Origin: Ruegeria arenilitoris
GTDB taxonomy: Bacteria > Pseudomonadota > Alphaproteobacteria > Rhodobacterales > Rhodobacteraceae
Direction: 5' to 3'
Length of the DNA stretch: 64,000 nt
NCBI RefSeq assembly: GCF_013031355.1
Contig: NZ_WPZO01000006.1
Coordinates: forward strand, 209,634-273,633
A program made the position numbers and the translations under genes. Shown one piece after another: positions 16,107 to 26,031 of the stretch (position 1 is its first letter; each line of letters opens with the position of its first letter). Under the pieces are notes generated by a model, which saw nothing but the letters and a program-made list of their open reading frames with translations, was not told the origin of the DNA and searched no databases.

Positions 16107-18293
16107 TCACCTCTTCCGTCGCTTCACATTCCCACCCCGCTGGCCCGGCCGCCCAGCCGTTGACCGTCCGCGTGATTTCACCGCGTCCTCCGAGGCTTTC
16201 TCGACCGCCCATTGGCGCGCCATGGGGTCGTCGGCGACGGCCAGATCGACCGCTTCCAGACGTTTGATCTCATCGCGGATATTGGCGGCCTCTTCGAATT
16301 CCAGGTTCTCGGCGGCTTTGCGCATTTGCTCGCGCAGACCGTCCAGATGGGCCTCGAGGTTGGCGCCGTGCATCGGTTTATCGATGGTGGCGGTGACGCG
16401 GTTCATGTCCACGTCGCCTTCGTAAAGCCCGGCCAGAACGTCCTCGACATTCTTCTTCACCGTCTCAGGCGTGATGCCGTGTTCCTCGTTATAGGCGATC
16501 TGCTTGGCGCGGCGGCGGTTGGTCTCGTTCAGTGCGCGTTCCATCGAACCGGTGATCTTGTCGGCATACATGATCACGCGGCCATCCGCGTTCCGCGCGG
16601 CGCGGCCGATGGTCTGGACCAGAGAGGTCTCGGATCGCAAGAAGCCCTCTTTGTCGGCGTCCAGAATGGCGACCAGCCCGCATTCGGGGATGTCGAGCCC
16701 CTCGCGCAGCAGGTTGATCCCGACCAGCACGTCGAACGCGCCCAGACGCAGGTCTCGCAGAATCTCGATACGTTCCAGCGTGTCGATATCCGAGTGCATG
16801 TAGCGCACCTTGATGCCCTGTTCATGCAGGTATTCGGTCAGGTCCTCGGCCATGCGTTTGGTCAGCGTTGTGACCAGCGTGCGATAGCCGCTGGCGGCAA
16901 CCTTGCGCACTTCGTCCAGAAGGTCGTCCACCTGCATGCTGACGGGGCGGATTTCGACCTCGGGGTCCAGCAGGCCGGTGGGTCGGATCACCTGTTCGGT
17001 GAAGACGCCGCCGGTCTGTTCGATCTCCCATTTCGCGGGGGTGGCCGAGACAAAGACGGATTGCGGGCGCATGGCGTCCCATTCCTCGAACTTCAGCGGG
17101 CGGTTATCCATGCAGGAGGGCAGGCGGAACCCGTGTTCGGCCAGTGTGAACTTGCGCCGATAGTCGCCCCGGTACATGCCGCCGATCTGCGGAACGCTGA
17201 CATGGGATTCATCGGCAAAGACGATGGCATTGTCGGGGATAAACTCGAACAGGGTCGGGGGCGGCTCGCCCGGTGCGCGGCCCGTGAGGTAGCGCGAGTA
17301 GTTCTCGATCCCGTTGCAGACGCCGGTGGCTTCGAGCATCTCCAGATCAAAATTGGTGCGCTGTTCCAGACGTTGGGCTTCCAGCAGTTTGCCTTCGCCC
17401 ACCAGTTGGTCCAGCCGGATGCGCAGTTCCTTTTTGATGCCGATGATCGCCTGCTGCATGGTCGGTTTCGGCGTCACGTAGTGCGAGTTCGCATAGACGC
17501 GGATCCGCTCCATCGTGTCGGTCTTTTCACCGGTCAGCGGGTCGAATTCGGTGATCTGTTCCAGTTCCTCACCGAAGAAGGACAATTTCCACGCGCGGTC
17601 CTCAAGGTGGGCGGGCCAGATTTCCAGGGAATCGCCGCGTACGCGAAACGAGCCACGTTGAAACGCCTGATCGTTACGGCGGTATTGCTGGGCGACCAGA
17701 TCGGCCATCACCTGCCGCTGGTCGTAATCCTTGCCGACCTTCAGGTCCTGAGTCATCGCCCCGTAGGTCTCGACCGAGCCGATACCATAGATGCAAGAGA
17801 CCGAAGCGACGATGATCACGTCATCCCGTTCCAACAGCGCCCGCGTGGCCGAGTGGCGCATCCGATCGATCTGTTCGTTGATCTGCGATTCTTTCTCGAT
17901 GTAAGTGTCGCTGCGCGGCACATAGGCCTCGGGCTGGTAGTAGTCGTAGTAGGAGACGAAATACTCGACCGAGTTTTCGGGAAAGAAGCCTTTGAATTCT
18001 CCATACAACTGCGCCGCCAGCGTTTTGTTGGGGGCTAGGATGATGGCGGGGCGCTGGGTTTCCTCGATCACCTTGGCCATGGTGAAGGTCTTACCCGTAC
18101 CCGTCGCGCCCAGCAGAACCTGATCGCGTTCACCGTCCAGCACACCGCCTGCCAGTTCCTTGATCGCCGTTGGCTGGTCACCTGCGGGGGAAAATTCGGT
18201 GTGCATGACGAAGGCCTTGCCGCCCTCCAGTTTCAGGCGGGCGCGGACATCTTCGGCGGTCAGCTGGGTCTTGTCGGAATGAGCGTAAGCCAT
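16107..18293 (-). CDS. uvrB: UvrABC system protein B
   Basis: 728 residues. UvrB verifies DNA damage and loads UvrC in nucleotide excision repair. The Walker A motif GATGTGKT is at residues 62-69, the beta-hairpin [21 protein letters not shown] follows, the DExH box is ADESH, motif VI is QTIGRAARN, and a C-terminal UVR helix pair ([24 protein letters not shown]) contacts UvrC. The last 40 residues are a basic Gly/Arg/Lys-rich tail beyond the UVR motif, longer than in E. coli. Confidence 0.98.
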   Translation of the reverse strand: MAYAHSDKTQLTAEDVRARLKLEGGKAFVMHTEFSPAGDQPTAIKELAGGVLDGERDQVLLGATGTGKTFTMAKVIEETQRPAIILAPNKTLAAQLYGEFKGFFPENSVEYFVSYYDYYQPEAYVPRSDTYIEKESQINEQIDRMRHSATRALLERDDVIIVASVSCIYGIGSVETYGAMTQDLKVGKDYDQRQVMADLVAQQYRRNDQAFQRGSFRVRGDSLEIWPAHLEDRAWKLSFFGEELEQITEFDPLTGEKTDTMERIRVYANSHYVTPKPTMQQAIIGIKKELRIRLDQLVGEGKLLEAQRLEQRTNFDLEMLEATGVCNGIENYSRYLTGRAPGEPPPTLFEFIPDNAIVFADESHVSVPQIGGMYRGDYRRKFTLAEHGFRLPSCMDNRPLKFEEWDAMRPQSVFVSATPAKWEIEQTGGVFTEQVIRPTGLLDPEVEIRPVSMQVDDLLDEVRKVAASGYRTLVTTLTKRMAEDLTEYLHEQGIKVRYMHSDIDTLERIEILRDLRLGAFDVLVGINLLREGLDIPECGLVAILDADKEGFLRSETSLVQTIGRAARNADGRVIMYADKITGSMERALNETNRRRAKQIAYNEEHGITPETVKKNVEDVLAGLYEGDVDMNRVTATIDKPMHGANLEAHLDGLREQMRKAAENLEFEEAANIRDEIKRLEAVDLAVADDPMARQWAVEKASEDAVKSRGRSTAGRPGQRGGNVKRRKR

Positions 18294-18446
18294 CAGGGGA
18301 GATTCCTTTCGCGCCTGATTTTGATCTGTTTTTGTTCTTGTTCAAGGGGGCATTTCAAACGCTCTAAGTTGCGACAATTGCGGACTTGTCCACGCCGCGC
18401 GTCTGGCGCATAAACACCCCTAGCCAAGTGAGTACGGAGAGGCGAC

Positions 18447-18758
18447 ATGCGCGCACGGATTTACCAGCCTTCGCGAAACGCGATGACCTCGGGGATGGCC
18501 AAAACCCGCAAGTGGGTTCTGGAGTATGCCCCTGCTTCGTCGCGCGAGGTTGATCCGCTGATGGGCTGGACCTCGTCGAACGACACGCAGACCCAGGTGC
18601 GCCTCAAGTTCGACACCAAGGAAGAGGCGCTGGATTACGCCAAGGACAATGGGATCGACGCGCAGGTCAGCGAACCGCACAAGCGCAAGCCCAACCTGCG
18701 GGCCCGTGGCTATGGCGAAAACTTCGCCACCGACCGGCGCGCGCCCTGGACCCACTGA
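18447..18758 (+). CDS. NDUFS4-like Complex I (ETC) subunit
   Basis: 103 residues. [27 protein letters not shown] and [30 protein letters not shown] match the ETC complex I subunit family, the bacterial counterpart of mitochondrial NDUFS4 (18 kDa). It is a peripheral NADH:ubiquinone oxidoreductase subunit typical of alphaproteobacteria and encoded apart from the nuo operon. The stop codon is followed after one base by the GNAT gene start. Confidence 0.92.
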   Translation: MRARIYQPSRNAMTSGMAKTRKWVLEYAPASSREVDPLMGWTSSNDTQTQVRLKFDTKEEALDYAKDNGIDAQVSEPHKRKPNLRARGYGENFATDRRAPWTH

Positions 18759-18759
18759 A

Positions 18760-19236
18760 TTGATCGACATCTGCGAGGCTGATCCGACCTCGGACGCGCT
18801 GCGCCCGGTGGTCGAGGCGCATTTTGCCCATAGCGAAACCGCCGGCCCTGCGGAAAGCAATCACACCATGGATGCCAAGGCGCTGGCCGGGCCGGGGATT
18901 CGGTTCTGGGCCATGTTTGAAGCCGATCAGCTAGTTGGGTGTGGTGCGCTCAAGGCGTTGCCGGATGGCACGGCCGAGGTGAAATCGGTGCATATTCTGG
19001 CGCAGGCACGTGGGCGCGGTCTGGCGCGCAAGATGATGATACATCTGGCCGATCTGGCCCGAACCGACGGGATCTCCGCATTGGTTCTGGAAACCGGCGC
19101 GACGCATTTGCCAGAGTATGACGCGGCCCGAAAACTCTATGAGGCGCTGGGATATTCCTATTGCGGGCCGATCTACGGATACGAGGCCGATCCAAACAGC
19201 GCCTTCATGCGCTTGGGTCTTGAACCCCGCCCGTAA
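18760..19236 (+). CDS. GNAT family N-acetyltransferase
   Basis: 158 residues from a TTG start one base after the preceding stop, which implies translational coupling. The acetyl-CoA site is VKSVHILAQARGRGLARKMMIHL (motif A, Q/R-x-x-G-x-G/A), followed by LVLETGA and Y-E-A-L-G-Y-x-x. This layout is close to putative acetyltransferases of the YsnE/PhnO type. The substrate is not known. The longer frame from 18649 lies inside the Complex I subunit gene and is rejected. Confidence 0.85.
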   Translation: MIDICEADPTSDALRPVVEAHFAHSETAGPAESNHTMDAKALAGPGIRFWAMFEADQLVGCGALKALPDGTAEVKSVHILAQARGRGLARKMMIHLADLARTDGISALVLETGATHLPEYDAARKLYEALGYSYCGPIYGYEADPNSAFMRLGLEPRP

Positions 19237-19258
19237 AAACCGCAAGAAGGGCACAGCG

Positions 19259-19334
19259 GTCCCGTAGCTCAACTGGATAGAGCAGCTGACTTCTAATCAG
19301 CAGGTTGAGGGTTCGAGTCCTTCCGGGATCGCCA
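19259..19334 (+). tRNA. tRNA-Arg (anticodon TCT)
   Basis: A full cloverleaf can be drawn: acceptor GGTCCCG/CGGGATC, D-arm GCTC/GAGC, anticodon stem GCTGA/TCAGC with loop CTTCTAA (anticodon TCT, reading AGA), T-arm with GGTTCGAGTCC, discriminator G and encoded CCA. Confidence 0.96.
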
Positions 19335-19385
19335 TATCAAACACCCAAAATCCGGGTTCTGGAAGTCGGATTGCCGGCCTGTGTT

Positions 19386-19423
19386 CGAAAGAGAACGCAT
19401 TCTTGTCGAATGCGCCTCTTTCG
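19386..19423 (+). terminator. Long interrupted stem-loop downstream of tRNA-Arg
   Basis: Two stacked stems, CGAAAGAG/CTCTTTCG (8 bp) and CGCATTC/GAATGCG (7 bp), are separated by an AA/C internal bulge and closed by a TTGTC loop. It lies 51 bases after the tRNA and just beyond the 3' end of the convergent lipoprotein gene, so it may end both transcripts. No T-run follows. Confidence 0.55.
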
Positions 19424-19444
19424 GGATTTCAAGACAACCTGCGA

Positions 19445-19828
19445 TCAGGATGTCTTTTCAGCCACTTTTATCGCCCCGATATAGTGGCAACCTGTGTTTC
19501 CTGTCTCGCTCACAACATCGTAGTTGAACTGCCGAACTTTTTCGTTGTGCGTGGAGATCTGATCCTGCGTTGCTGCGTCACCCGCTGCCTTCAGTTTCTG
19601 ACCTTCAGCGTTGAGCTGGGATTGCCTTTTGTAAAATCGATCAAGGTAAACCTGATGCGCCTGCTTTGCGGCTGACGTCGCGTTGGCCTCGTCCAGTTTT
19701 GTGCACTCATACCGAATTAGATGAGATTTGGTTGGCGTGGGATATGCGAATTGCGGAGCGCTTGGCGCGCAAGCGGACACCAGTCCAAGAGACGCGGCGG
19801 CGAGCGTCAGTTTTTTGATTGATAGCAT
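19445..19828 (-). CDS. Small hypothetical lipoprotein
   Basis: 127 residues from the ATG at 19828. The leader MLSIKKLTLAAASLGLVSAC carries a lipobox with the modified cysteine at residue 20. The mature part contains two more cysteines (YECTK and TGCHY) and a charged, helical centre (LDRFYKRQSQLNAEGQKLKAAGD). No family is recognised. The frame opens upstream at 19867, but that adds residues before the signal and is unlikely. Confidence 0.7.
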   Translation of the reverse strand: MLSIKKLTLAAASLGLVSACAPSAPQFAYPTPTKSHLIRYECTKLDEANATSAAKQAHQVYLDRFYKRQSQLNAEGQKLKAAGDAATQDQISTHNEKVRQFNYDVVSETGNTGCHYIGAIKVAEKTS

Positions 19829-20002
19829 GGTTTCTTCCAATGATTGTATTGCGGTTCCGTTACACACTTAAGTTTTAAGCACAATCAAGTTTACCGCGCA
19901 TTTGGGCCAGCCAATCATGAAAGGAACCTTGTTCCTTCGCCCGCTCGGGAGCAGTTTTAAGGCGCAAAGTCGTTCAACGGATAAATTCAGTAAGAAAAAT
20001 TC

Positions 20003-20018
20003 TTGCAACCGGTTGCAA
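20003..20018. promoter_or_regulatory. LacI-type operator upstream of iolG
   Basis: Perfect 16-bp palindrome TTGCAACCGGTTGCAA with the central CG typical of LacI-family sites. It lies 42 bases upstream of the iolG start. The same or nearly the same sequence occurs at 21054, 33313 and 36700, all in the inositol region. Confidence 0.82.
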
Positions 20019-20060
20019 AGATACTCATGGTATCCCCAAATTTGGAATCGGGAGAACCGC

Positions 20061-21074
20061 ATGCTGAGAATCGGACTGCTTGGCGCCGGGCGCATTGGCC
20101 GGGTACACGCACAGGCCATTGCCGCGCATCCTCAAAGTCAGCTTTGCGCGGTTTCCGACGCGATTTCCGAAGCGGCTGAAAGCCTTGCTGCAGAGCAGGG
20201 GGCTGCGGCTCGTGACTCGCAAGACATCATCGCGGACCCGTCAATTGATGCGGTGCTGATCGCAACGCCGACGGATACTCATTCTGACCTGATCGAAGCC
20301 GCCACACAGGCTGGCAAGGCGGTTCTGTGCGAAAAACCCGTTGATCTCAGCCTTGAGCGAGCGCTGGCGTGTCAGGCGGTTGCAGCCGAAACTGGCCGCC
20401 CGGTCATGGTCGGGTTCAACCGCCGGTTTGACCCCAGTTTCTCGACCCTGAAGTCGGCCGCCGACAATGGTGAGATCGGTTCGACCGAGATGCTGTCGAT
20501 CACCTCGTTTGATCCGGCGCCGCCGCCGATCAGCTATGTTAAGGTTTCGGGTGGTCTGTTCCGGGACATGATGATCCATGATTTCGACATGGCGAATTAT
20601 CTTATGGGCCAACTGCCCGAACGGATTTCCGCCGTTGGCTCCTCGATCGTCGACCCCGAGATCGGACGTGCCGGAGATGTGGATACTGCAGTGGTCACAA
20701 TGACTTATGCGGATGGCAAGATCGTGGTGATCAAGAACTCGCGGCGGGCGGTCTACGGTTATGATCAACGGATCGAGATGCTGGGATCGGGCGGGTTGCT
20801 GCAAGCCCATAACGTTCTTGAAAATGCCGTGGTCAAATCGACGGCCGACGGCGTGACCGGCGCCAAGCCGACCTACTTCTTCCTGGAACGCTACATGCCC
20901 GCCTATCGCGCGGAATGGGACGCGTTCGTTCAGGCCGTGCTGAACGGCTCGGCAATGCCGGTGACACTGGAGGATGGTGTTGCCGCGCTGGCGATGGCCG
21001 AGGCCGCAACCCGCTCGGCACAATCCGGGCAACCGGTCGCAATGGCTGACGTTTTGAAACCGGTTGCAAAATGA
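20061..21074 (+). CDS. iolG: Inositol 2-dehydrogenase
   Basis: 337 residues, Gfo/Idh/MocA family. It oxidises myo-inositol to scyllo-inosose with NAD. The N-terminal Rossmann motif GLLGAGRIGRVHA, the catalytic lysine in CEKPVD and the D/H pair in GGLFRDMMIHDFDMANYL are as expected for inositol dehydrogenases. A GGGAG precedes the ATG at 20061, and a palindromic operator lies just upstream. It opens a long plus-strand run that continues through the importer to the Hyi-like gene. Confidence 0.92.
   Translation: MLRIGLLGAGRIGRVHAQAIAAHPQSQLCAVSDAISEAAESLAAEQGAAARDSQDIIADPSIDAVLIATPTDTHSDLIEAATQAGKAVLCEKPVDLSLERALACQAVAAETGRPVMVGFNRRFDPSFSTLKSAADNGEIGSTEMLSITSFDPAPPPISYVKVSGGLFRDMMIHDFDMANYLMGQLPERISAVGSSIVDPEIGRAGDVDTAVVTMTYADGKIVVIKNSRRAVYGYDQRIEMLGSGGLLQAHNVLENAVVKSTADGVTGAKPTYFFLERYMPAYRAEWDAFVQAVLNGSAMPVTLEDGVAALAMAEAATRSAQSGQPVAMADVLKPVAK
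21054..21069. promoter_or_regulatory. Operator-like palindrome at the 3' end of iolG
   Basis: TTGAAACCGGTTGCAA differs by one base from the 16-bp consensus. It overlaps the last codons of iolG and lies 128 bases before the start of the solute-binding protein gene, so it could control an internal promoter for the importer or act as a roadblock. Confidence 0.6.
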
Positions 21075-21196
21075 GTCGATATCCGGAAACTGGCGCAAGC
21101 TCCGTCTGTTTCCGGAGCGGAGGAGATTCGGTGGATCCGAATGATTGGGGCTGATGCCCCGGCAATAGACAGATTGTTTTTATGGGAGGAAACCAA

Positions 21197-22117
21197 ATGA
21201 ACAAATTCGTAAAAGGCGCATTGGCTGCCGGTGCTCTGGCCCTGGCCACGCCCGCATTTGCGCAGGAAATCGTGGTTGTGTCACACGGTCAGGCGAATGA
21301 CGCGTTCTGGAACGTCGTCAAGAACGGCGTTGAGCAGGCGGGCAAGGATGTCGGTGTCAACGTGGAATACCGCGCGCCTGAGACTTTCGACATGGTGGCC
21401 ATGTCGCAGCTGATTGATGCTGCCGTGAACCAGGAGCCGGACGGGCTGATCGTTTCGATCCCCGACGCGGACGCGCTTGGCCCGTCAATTGAACGCGCGG
21501 TTGCGGCTGGCATCCCGGTGATCTCGATCAACTCGGGCGCCGAAGTTGCCAAGGACCTGGGCGCACTGCTGCATGTCGGTCAGGATGAGTACGATGCCGG
21601 CAAGGCCGCAGGCGAAGCTCTGGCGTCGATGGGCGGCAGCAATGCGATCTGCGTGAACCACGAAGTGGGCAACGTGTCGCTGGACTTGCGCTGTGAAGGC
21701 TTTGCCGAGGGCTTTGGCGGCAACGTCACCGTTCTGCCGACCTCGAACGACCCGTCCGAGATTGAATCGAAAGTGGCCGCCGCACTGGCTGCAGATGAAA
21801 GCGTCGACACCGTTATGGCTCTGGGTGCCAGCTCGGCCGGTGAGCCTGCTGTTGCAGCCGTCAAAGCCTCGGGCCGGGACGTGAATGTTGCCTCGTTCGA
21901 CCTGTCGGCCAATTTCCTGCAGTCGGTTGTTGACGGCGACGCGGCCTTTGCCATCGACCAGCAGCAATACCTGCAGGGCTACCTGTCGGTGAACTTCATG
22001 GGTTTGCACGCCAAATACGGCCTGATGCCGGGTGGCGATGTTCCTTCGGGCCCGAACCTGGTGACTGCCGACAAGGCCGGTCAGGTGATCGAACTGTCGT
22101 CGCAGGGCATCCGCTAA
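21197..22117 (+). CDS. Sugar-type ABC transporter periplasmic substrate-binding protein (inositol)
   Basis: 306 residues with a signal peptide ending PAFAQE. The mature protein is a periplasmic binding protein type 1 domain (peripla_BP_4): IVVVSHGQANDAFWNVVKNGVEQA, ALGASSAGEPAVAAVKASG, then DQQQYLQGY near the C-terminus. Location between iolG and iolD, with its own permease and ATPase, points to inositol as ligand. A GGGAGG precedes the ATG at 21197. Confidence 0.9.
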   Translation: MNKFVKGALAAGALALATPAFAQEIVVVSHGQANDAFWNVVKNGVEQAGKDVGVNVEYRAPETFDMVAMSQLIDAAVNQEPDGLIVSIPDADALGPSIERAVAAGIPVISINSGAEVAKDLGALLHVGQDEYDAGKAAGEALASMGGSNAICVNHEVGNVSLDLRCEGFAEGFGGNVTVLPTSNDPSEIESKVAAALAADESVDTVMALGASSAGEPAVAAVKASGRDVNVASFDLSANFLQSVVDGDAAFAIDQQQYLQGYLSVNFMGLHAKYGLMPGGDVPSGPNLVTADKAGQVIELSSQGIR

Positions 22118-22139
22118 GCGCCCCGGACAGTGACAAAAG

Positions 22140-22162
22140 AAACGGCGCCCAGCGCGCCGTTT
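22140..22162 (+). promoter_or_regulatory. Intercistronic hairpin after the binding-protein gene
   Basis: Perfect 9-bp stem AAACGGCGC/GCGCCGTTT with loop CCAGC, 22 bases after the stop codon. Such hairpins between binding-protein and permease genes often stabilise the upstream mRNA and lower downstream expression. Confidence 0.6.
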
Positions 22163-22183
22163 CCATCTAAAAGGGAGAAGAAC

Positions 22184-23290
22184 ATGAGTGAGTCAGCGCC
22201 CGTCGCAGCCGACGAAAGGGTCAAGAGCGAACCGTTTCTGACCAAATTAATGAAACGCCCCGAGCTTGGTGCCATGGCCGGTGTCATTCTGGTGTTCATC
22301 TTCTTCGCGATTACCGCGGACAGCTCGATGTTCACCCTGGCCGGAGTGATGAACTTCATGACGCCTGCGGCTCAGCTGGGTATTCTGGCCATTGGCGCGG
22401 CGTTGCTGATGATTGGCGGAGAGTTCGACCTGTCGATCGGTTCGATGGTCGCCTTTTCCGGCCTGTTCTTCGGCGTCTGCGTGGTGACCTGGCAACTGCC
22501 GCTAATCGCCGCGATCCCGATGACGTTTGTTTTTGCGGCCTTTGTTGGCGCGATCAACGGCAATATCGTGATCCGCTCGGGCCTGCCGTCCTTTATCGTG
22601 ACGCTGGCGTTTCTGTTCATCCTGCGGGGGTTGTCTCTGGTCGGGTTGAAAATGGCGACCGGGGGATCGACCCAGTTGCGCGGTGTGCGTGACGCGACCG
22701 AAAATGATTGGTTGGCGCCGTTCTTCTCGGGCGAGGCATTTGGCAGCCTGTTTAGCTGGATGGCCGCCAATGGCATCGTTGACACATTCAAAAGTGGTGC
22801 GCCGAAAGTGCCGGGTATCCCGGTCGAAATTCTGTGGTTCATCGTGATGGCGTTGGCCGCGACCTATGTGTTGCTGCGTACCCCGGCGGGGAACTGGATC
22901 TTTGCCTCGGGCGGCGACAAGACCGCGGCGTCCAACTCGGGTGTTCCGGTGAGCCGCGTCAAAGTCTCTCTGTTCATGCTGACGGCCTGCTGCGCCGCGC
23001 TGGTGGCAATCATCACGGTGATGGACGCGGGTTCGACCGATGCGCGCCGCGGCTTCCAAAAGGAATTCGAAGCAATCATCGCGGCCGTGATCGGGGGCTG
23101 TCTGCTGACTGGTGGCTATGGATCGGCTATCGGGGCGTTCTTCGGCTCGATCATCTTTGGCATGGTAGTCATCGGCCTGACCTATACCGACTTTGATCAA
23201 GACTGGTTCCAGGTCTTCTTGGGCGCCATGCTGCTGATTGCCGTTCTGTTCAACAACGCGATCCGTAAACGCGTAACCGGGGAGCGCTGA
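22184..23290 (+). CDS. Sugar-type ABC transporter permease (inositol)
   Basis: 368 residues, RbsC/BPD_transp_2 family, with about nine or ten membrane helices. The motif [17 protein letters not shown] near residue 80 and [24 protein letters not shown] near residue 275 are the family landmarks. The ATG at 22184 follows AAGGGAG; an ATG-like opening of the frame at 22130 overlaps the hairpin and is rejected. The ATPase gene starts one base after its stop. Confidence 0.93.
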   Translation: MSESAPVAADERVKSEPFLTKLMKRPELGAMAGVILVFIFFAITADSSMFTLAGVMNFMTPAAQLGILAIGAALLMIGGEFDLSIGSMVAFSGLFFGVCVVTWQLPLIAAIPMTFVFAAFVGAINGNIVIRSGLPSFIVTLAFLFILRGLSLVGLKMATGGSTQLRGVRDATENDWLAPFFSGEAFGSLFSWMAANGIVDTFKSGAPKVPGIPVEILWFIVMALAATYVLLRTPAGNWIFASGGDKTAASNSGVPVSRVKVSLFMLTACCAALVAIITVMDAGSTDARRGFQKEFEAIIAAVIGGCLLTGGYGSAIGAFFGSIIFGMVVIGLTYTDFDQDWFQVFLGAMLLIAVLFNNAIRKRVTGER

Positions 23291-23291
23291 T

Positions 23292-24110
23292 ATGACCGAA
23301 GATACCAAGTTCCACCACGGCGATGCGACCGATGCGGCGCCTATCGTTGAAATGAAAGACATCGAAAAGCACTTTGGTAACATCATCGCCCTGGCCGGTG
23401 TCAGCTTTGACGTCAAACCGGGGGAATGCCACTGCTTGCTGGGTGACAACGGTGCGGGCAAGTCGACCTTCATCAAGACCATGTCCGGGGTGCACAAACC
23501 CACCAAGGGCGAGATCTATTTTGAAGGCAAGCCGCTGCATTTCGATACCCCGCGCGATGCGATGGAGGCAGGCATTGCGACCGTGTTCCAGGACCTCGCG
23601 ATGATCCCGCTGATGAGCGTGACGCGGAACTTCTTCATGGGGCGCGAGCCGACCAAAGGAAAAGGTCTGTTCAAGCGGTTCGATGTGGAACAGGCCAACG
23701 ATGTCTGCATGGAAGAGATGCGCAAGATGGGCATCAATCTGCGCGGACCGGATCAGGCAGTCGGTACGCTTTCCGGCGGTGAGCGGCAGACCGTTGCGAT
23801 TGCGCGCGCGGTTTATTTCGGGGCCAAAATCCTGATCCTGGACGAACCGACCTCGGCCTTGGGTGTGCGCCAGACCTCGAATGTTCTGGCGACCATTGAC
23901 CGAGTACGCAGTCAAGGCGTTGGCGTTGTCTTCATCAGCCACAACGTGCGCCACGCACTGGCGGTGGGCGATCGGTTTACCGTGCTGAACCGGGGCAAGA
24001 CTCTGGGTACGGCGAAACGCGGCGAGATCACGCCCGAGGAACTGCAGGACCTTATGGCCGGTGGTCAGGAAATGGCCGAGTTGGAAGGGTCTCTGGGCGG
24101 AACGGTTTAA
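23292..24110 (+). CDS. Sugar-type ABC transporter ATP-binding protein (inositol)
   Basis: 272 residues with a single ABC domain: Walker [10 protein letters not shown] (51-59), Q-loop VFQDLA, signature LSGGERQ (160-166) and Walker [12 protein letters not shown] (181-191), then H-switch FISHN. Classic ribose-type ATPases are duplicated; the half-size form is typical of inositol- and fructose-type systems of alphaproteobacteria. It completes the importer with the two preceding genes. Confidence 0.93.
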   Translation: MTEDTKFHHGDATDAAPIVEMKDIEKHFGNIIALAGVSFDVKPGECHCLLGDNGAGKSTFIKTMSGVHKPTKGEIYFEGKPLHFDTPRDAMEAGIATVFQDLAMIPLMSVTRNFFMGREPTKGKGLFKRFDVEQANDVCMEEMRKMGINLRGPDQAVGTLSGGERQTVAIARAVYFGAKILILDEPTSALGVRQTSNVLATIDRVRSQGVGVVFISHNVRHALAVGDRFTVLNRGKTLGTAKRGEITPEELQDLMAGGQEMAELEGSLGGTV

Positions 24111-24119
24111 AACCGTTCC
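24099..24119 (+). repeat. Perfect inverted repeat across the ABC ATPase stop codon
   Basis: GGAACGGTTT-A-AAACCGTTCC, 10-bp arms around one base, covering the TAA stop. A second small hairpin (CCCC TTTC GGGG) follows directly. Probably an mRNA 3'-end or processing structure between importer and enzyme genes. Confidence 0.6.
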
Positions 24120-24198
24120 CCCCTTTCGGGGCCGGGTGGCCCAACCTTACGAAATTGCAGGATTGGCCAATACGGCCTTGTGTTGAAAAGGGATCACT

Positions 24199-26031
24199 AT
24201 GGGCAAGACAGTCCGACTGACCGCAGCGCAAGCTTTGGTGCGCTATCTGGGTGCGCAGATGAACGAGGCCGGAGAGCCGTTCATCGCAGGTGTCTGGGCC
24301 ATTTTCGGCCATGGCAACGTAGCAGGGCTGGGTGAGGCATTGCACGCTGTCAAAGACAGCTTGCCGACCTATCGTGGCCATAACGAACAAACGATGGCGC
24401 ATTGCGCGATTGCCTATGCCAAGCAGATGCGCCGTACACGGACTATGGCCGTTACGTCTTCGATCGGGCCGGGAGCCACGAATATGGTCACGGCGGCGGC
24501 GCTGGCGCATGTGAACCGACTGCCGGTTCTGTTCCTGCCGGGTGACGTGTTTGCAACCCGAGGCCCCGATCCGGTGTTGCAGCAGATCGAAAATTTCGGT
24601 GACGGCACGCTTAGCGCCAATGACTGTTTCAAGCCCGTCAGTCGCTACTTCGACCGAATTTCCCGGCCCGAACACCTGCTGACCGCCTTGCCGCGCGCCT
24701 TCCGGACCATGACCGACCCGGCCGATTGCGGACCGGTGACGCTGGCTTTCTGTCAGGATGTGCAGGCCGAGGCCTATGACTATCCCGAAAGCTTCTTTGA
24801 ACCGCGCGTTTGGTATCAGCGCCGCATCCGTCCTGATGAGGGCGAACTGGCCCGTGCCGTTGCGGCGATCAAGGCGGCCAAACGCCCGGTTATCGTCGCG
24901 GGGGGTGGGGTGCACTATTCGGGTGCAACTGATGCGCTGCAGAGCTTTGTGGAAACGCACAACATTCCGATCACAGAAACACAGGCTGGCAAATCCGCGC
25001 TGGCCTGGGATCATCCGTTGAACCTTGGTCCCATCGGCGTGACCGGCGGCGAACCCGCCAACGACGTCTGTGCCGAGGCCGATCTGGTGCTGGGCGTCGG
25101 TACGCGCTTTCAGGATTTCACCACCGGCTCGTGGGGCCTGTTCTCGAACCCCGAGCGTGAGATGATCAGCCTGAATACCGCCGCCTATGATGCCGAGAAA
25201 CACGGCGCCATGCCGCTGCAATCCGATGCCCGCGTCGGGCTTGAGGAGTTGGGATCTGCCTTGCAGGGATTCCGCGCCGACCCGGTGGCCGACACTTTGA
25301 AAGCGGACTGGTTCGGCAAGGTCGACAAGCTGACCGACGCGCCGGGTGACGGCAACGCTCTGCCCACCGACATGCAGGTGGTTGGCGCGGTGCAGCGTGC
25401 CTCGCATGACGACACGGTTGTGATGTGTGCGGCGGGCACCATGCCGGGTGAGCTGCACAAGCTGTGGAAAGCACCGCGCCCCGGCGCTTATCACATGGAA
25501 TACGGCTTTAGCTGCATGGGGTATGAGATCGCGGGCGCCATGGGCATCAAGATGGCCCAGCCGGATCGTGACGTGATCTGCTTTACCGGTGACGGCACCT
25601 ATATGATGGCGAACTCGGAAATGGCCTCGGCGGCAATGATGGGGATTTCCTTCACTGTTGTGATCACCGACAACCGCGGCTTTGGCTGCATTAATCGGCT
25701 GCAAATGGGCACCGGTGGGGCAGAGTTCAACAACCTGCTGGATCACGCGTTTCACGAAACGCCCTCGACCATCGACTTTGCGGCACACGCAGCGGCGATG
25801 GGGGCAACCTCGGTCAAGGTCAGTTCGATTGCCGAGCTTGAAGACGCACTAGCCAAACGCGGTGACATCAAAGGGCCTTACGTGGTGGTCATCGATACCG
25901 ACCCGTACCCCTCGACTGAATACGGCGGCACGTGGTGGGAAGTGGCCGTGCCCGAGGTCAGCATCCGCCCCGAAGTGAATGAAAAACGCGCGGCCTATGA
26001 AGTCGCCATCAAGGAAAGAAACACCAAATGA
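24199..26031 (+). CDS. iolD: 3D-(3,5/4)-trihydroxycyclohexane-1,2-dione hydrolase
   Basis: 610 residues, a thiamine-diphosphate enzyme of the acetohydroxyacid-synthase fold. It opens the ring of the dione made by IolE to give 5-deoxyglucuronate. The catalytic glutamate region is RGHNEQTMAHCAIAYAKQ; the ThDP/Mg motif is GDGTYMMANSEMASAAMMG, followed by DNRGFGCINRLQ. Length fits IolD. It ends by overlapping iolE at ATGA. Confidence 0.95.
   Translation: MGKTVRLTAAQALVRYLGAQMNEAGEPFIAGVWAIFGHGNVAGLGEALHAVKDSLPTYRGHNEQTMAHCAIAYAKQMRRTRTMAVTSSIGPGATNMVTAAALAHVNRLPVLFLPGDVFATRGPDPVLQQIENFGDGTLSANDCFKPVSRYFDRISRPEHLLTALPRAFRTMTDPADCGPVTLAFCQDVQAEAYDYPESFFEPRVWYQRRIRPDEGELARAVAAIKAAKRPVIVAGGGVHYSGATDALQSFVETHNIPITETQAGKSALAWDHPLNLGPIGVTGGEPANDVCAEADLVLGVGTRFQDFTTGSWGLFSNPEREMISLNTAAYDAEKHGAMPLQSDARVGLEELGSALQGFRADPVADTLKADWFGKVDKLTDAPGDGNALPTDMQVVGAVQRASHDDTVVMCAAGTMPGELHKLWKAPRPGAYHMEYGFSCMGYEIAGAMGIKMAQPDRDVICFTGDGTYMMANSEMASAAMMGISFTVVITDNRGFGCINRLQMGTGGAEFNNLLDHAFHETPSTIDFAAHAAAMGATSVKVSSIAELEDALAKRGDIKGPYVVVIDTDPYPSTEYGGTWWEVAVPEVSIRPEVNEKRAAYEVAIKERNTK

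Noticed and set aside
16212..18038. 608-codon open frame on the plus strand
   Set aside because: It is antisense to uvrB, whose motifs are complete; the frame is a GC-codon shadow.
24052..25788. 578-codon open frame on the minus strand
   Set aside because: Antisense to iolD, which has intact ThDP motifs.
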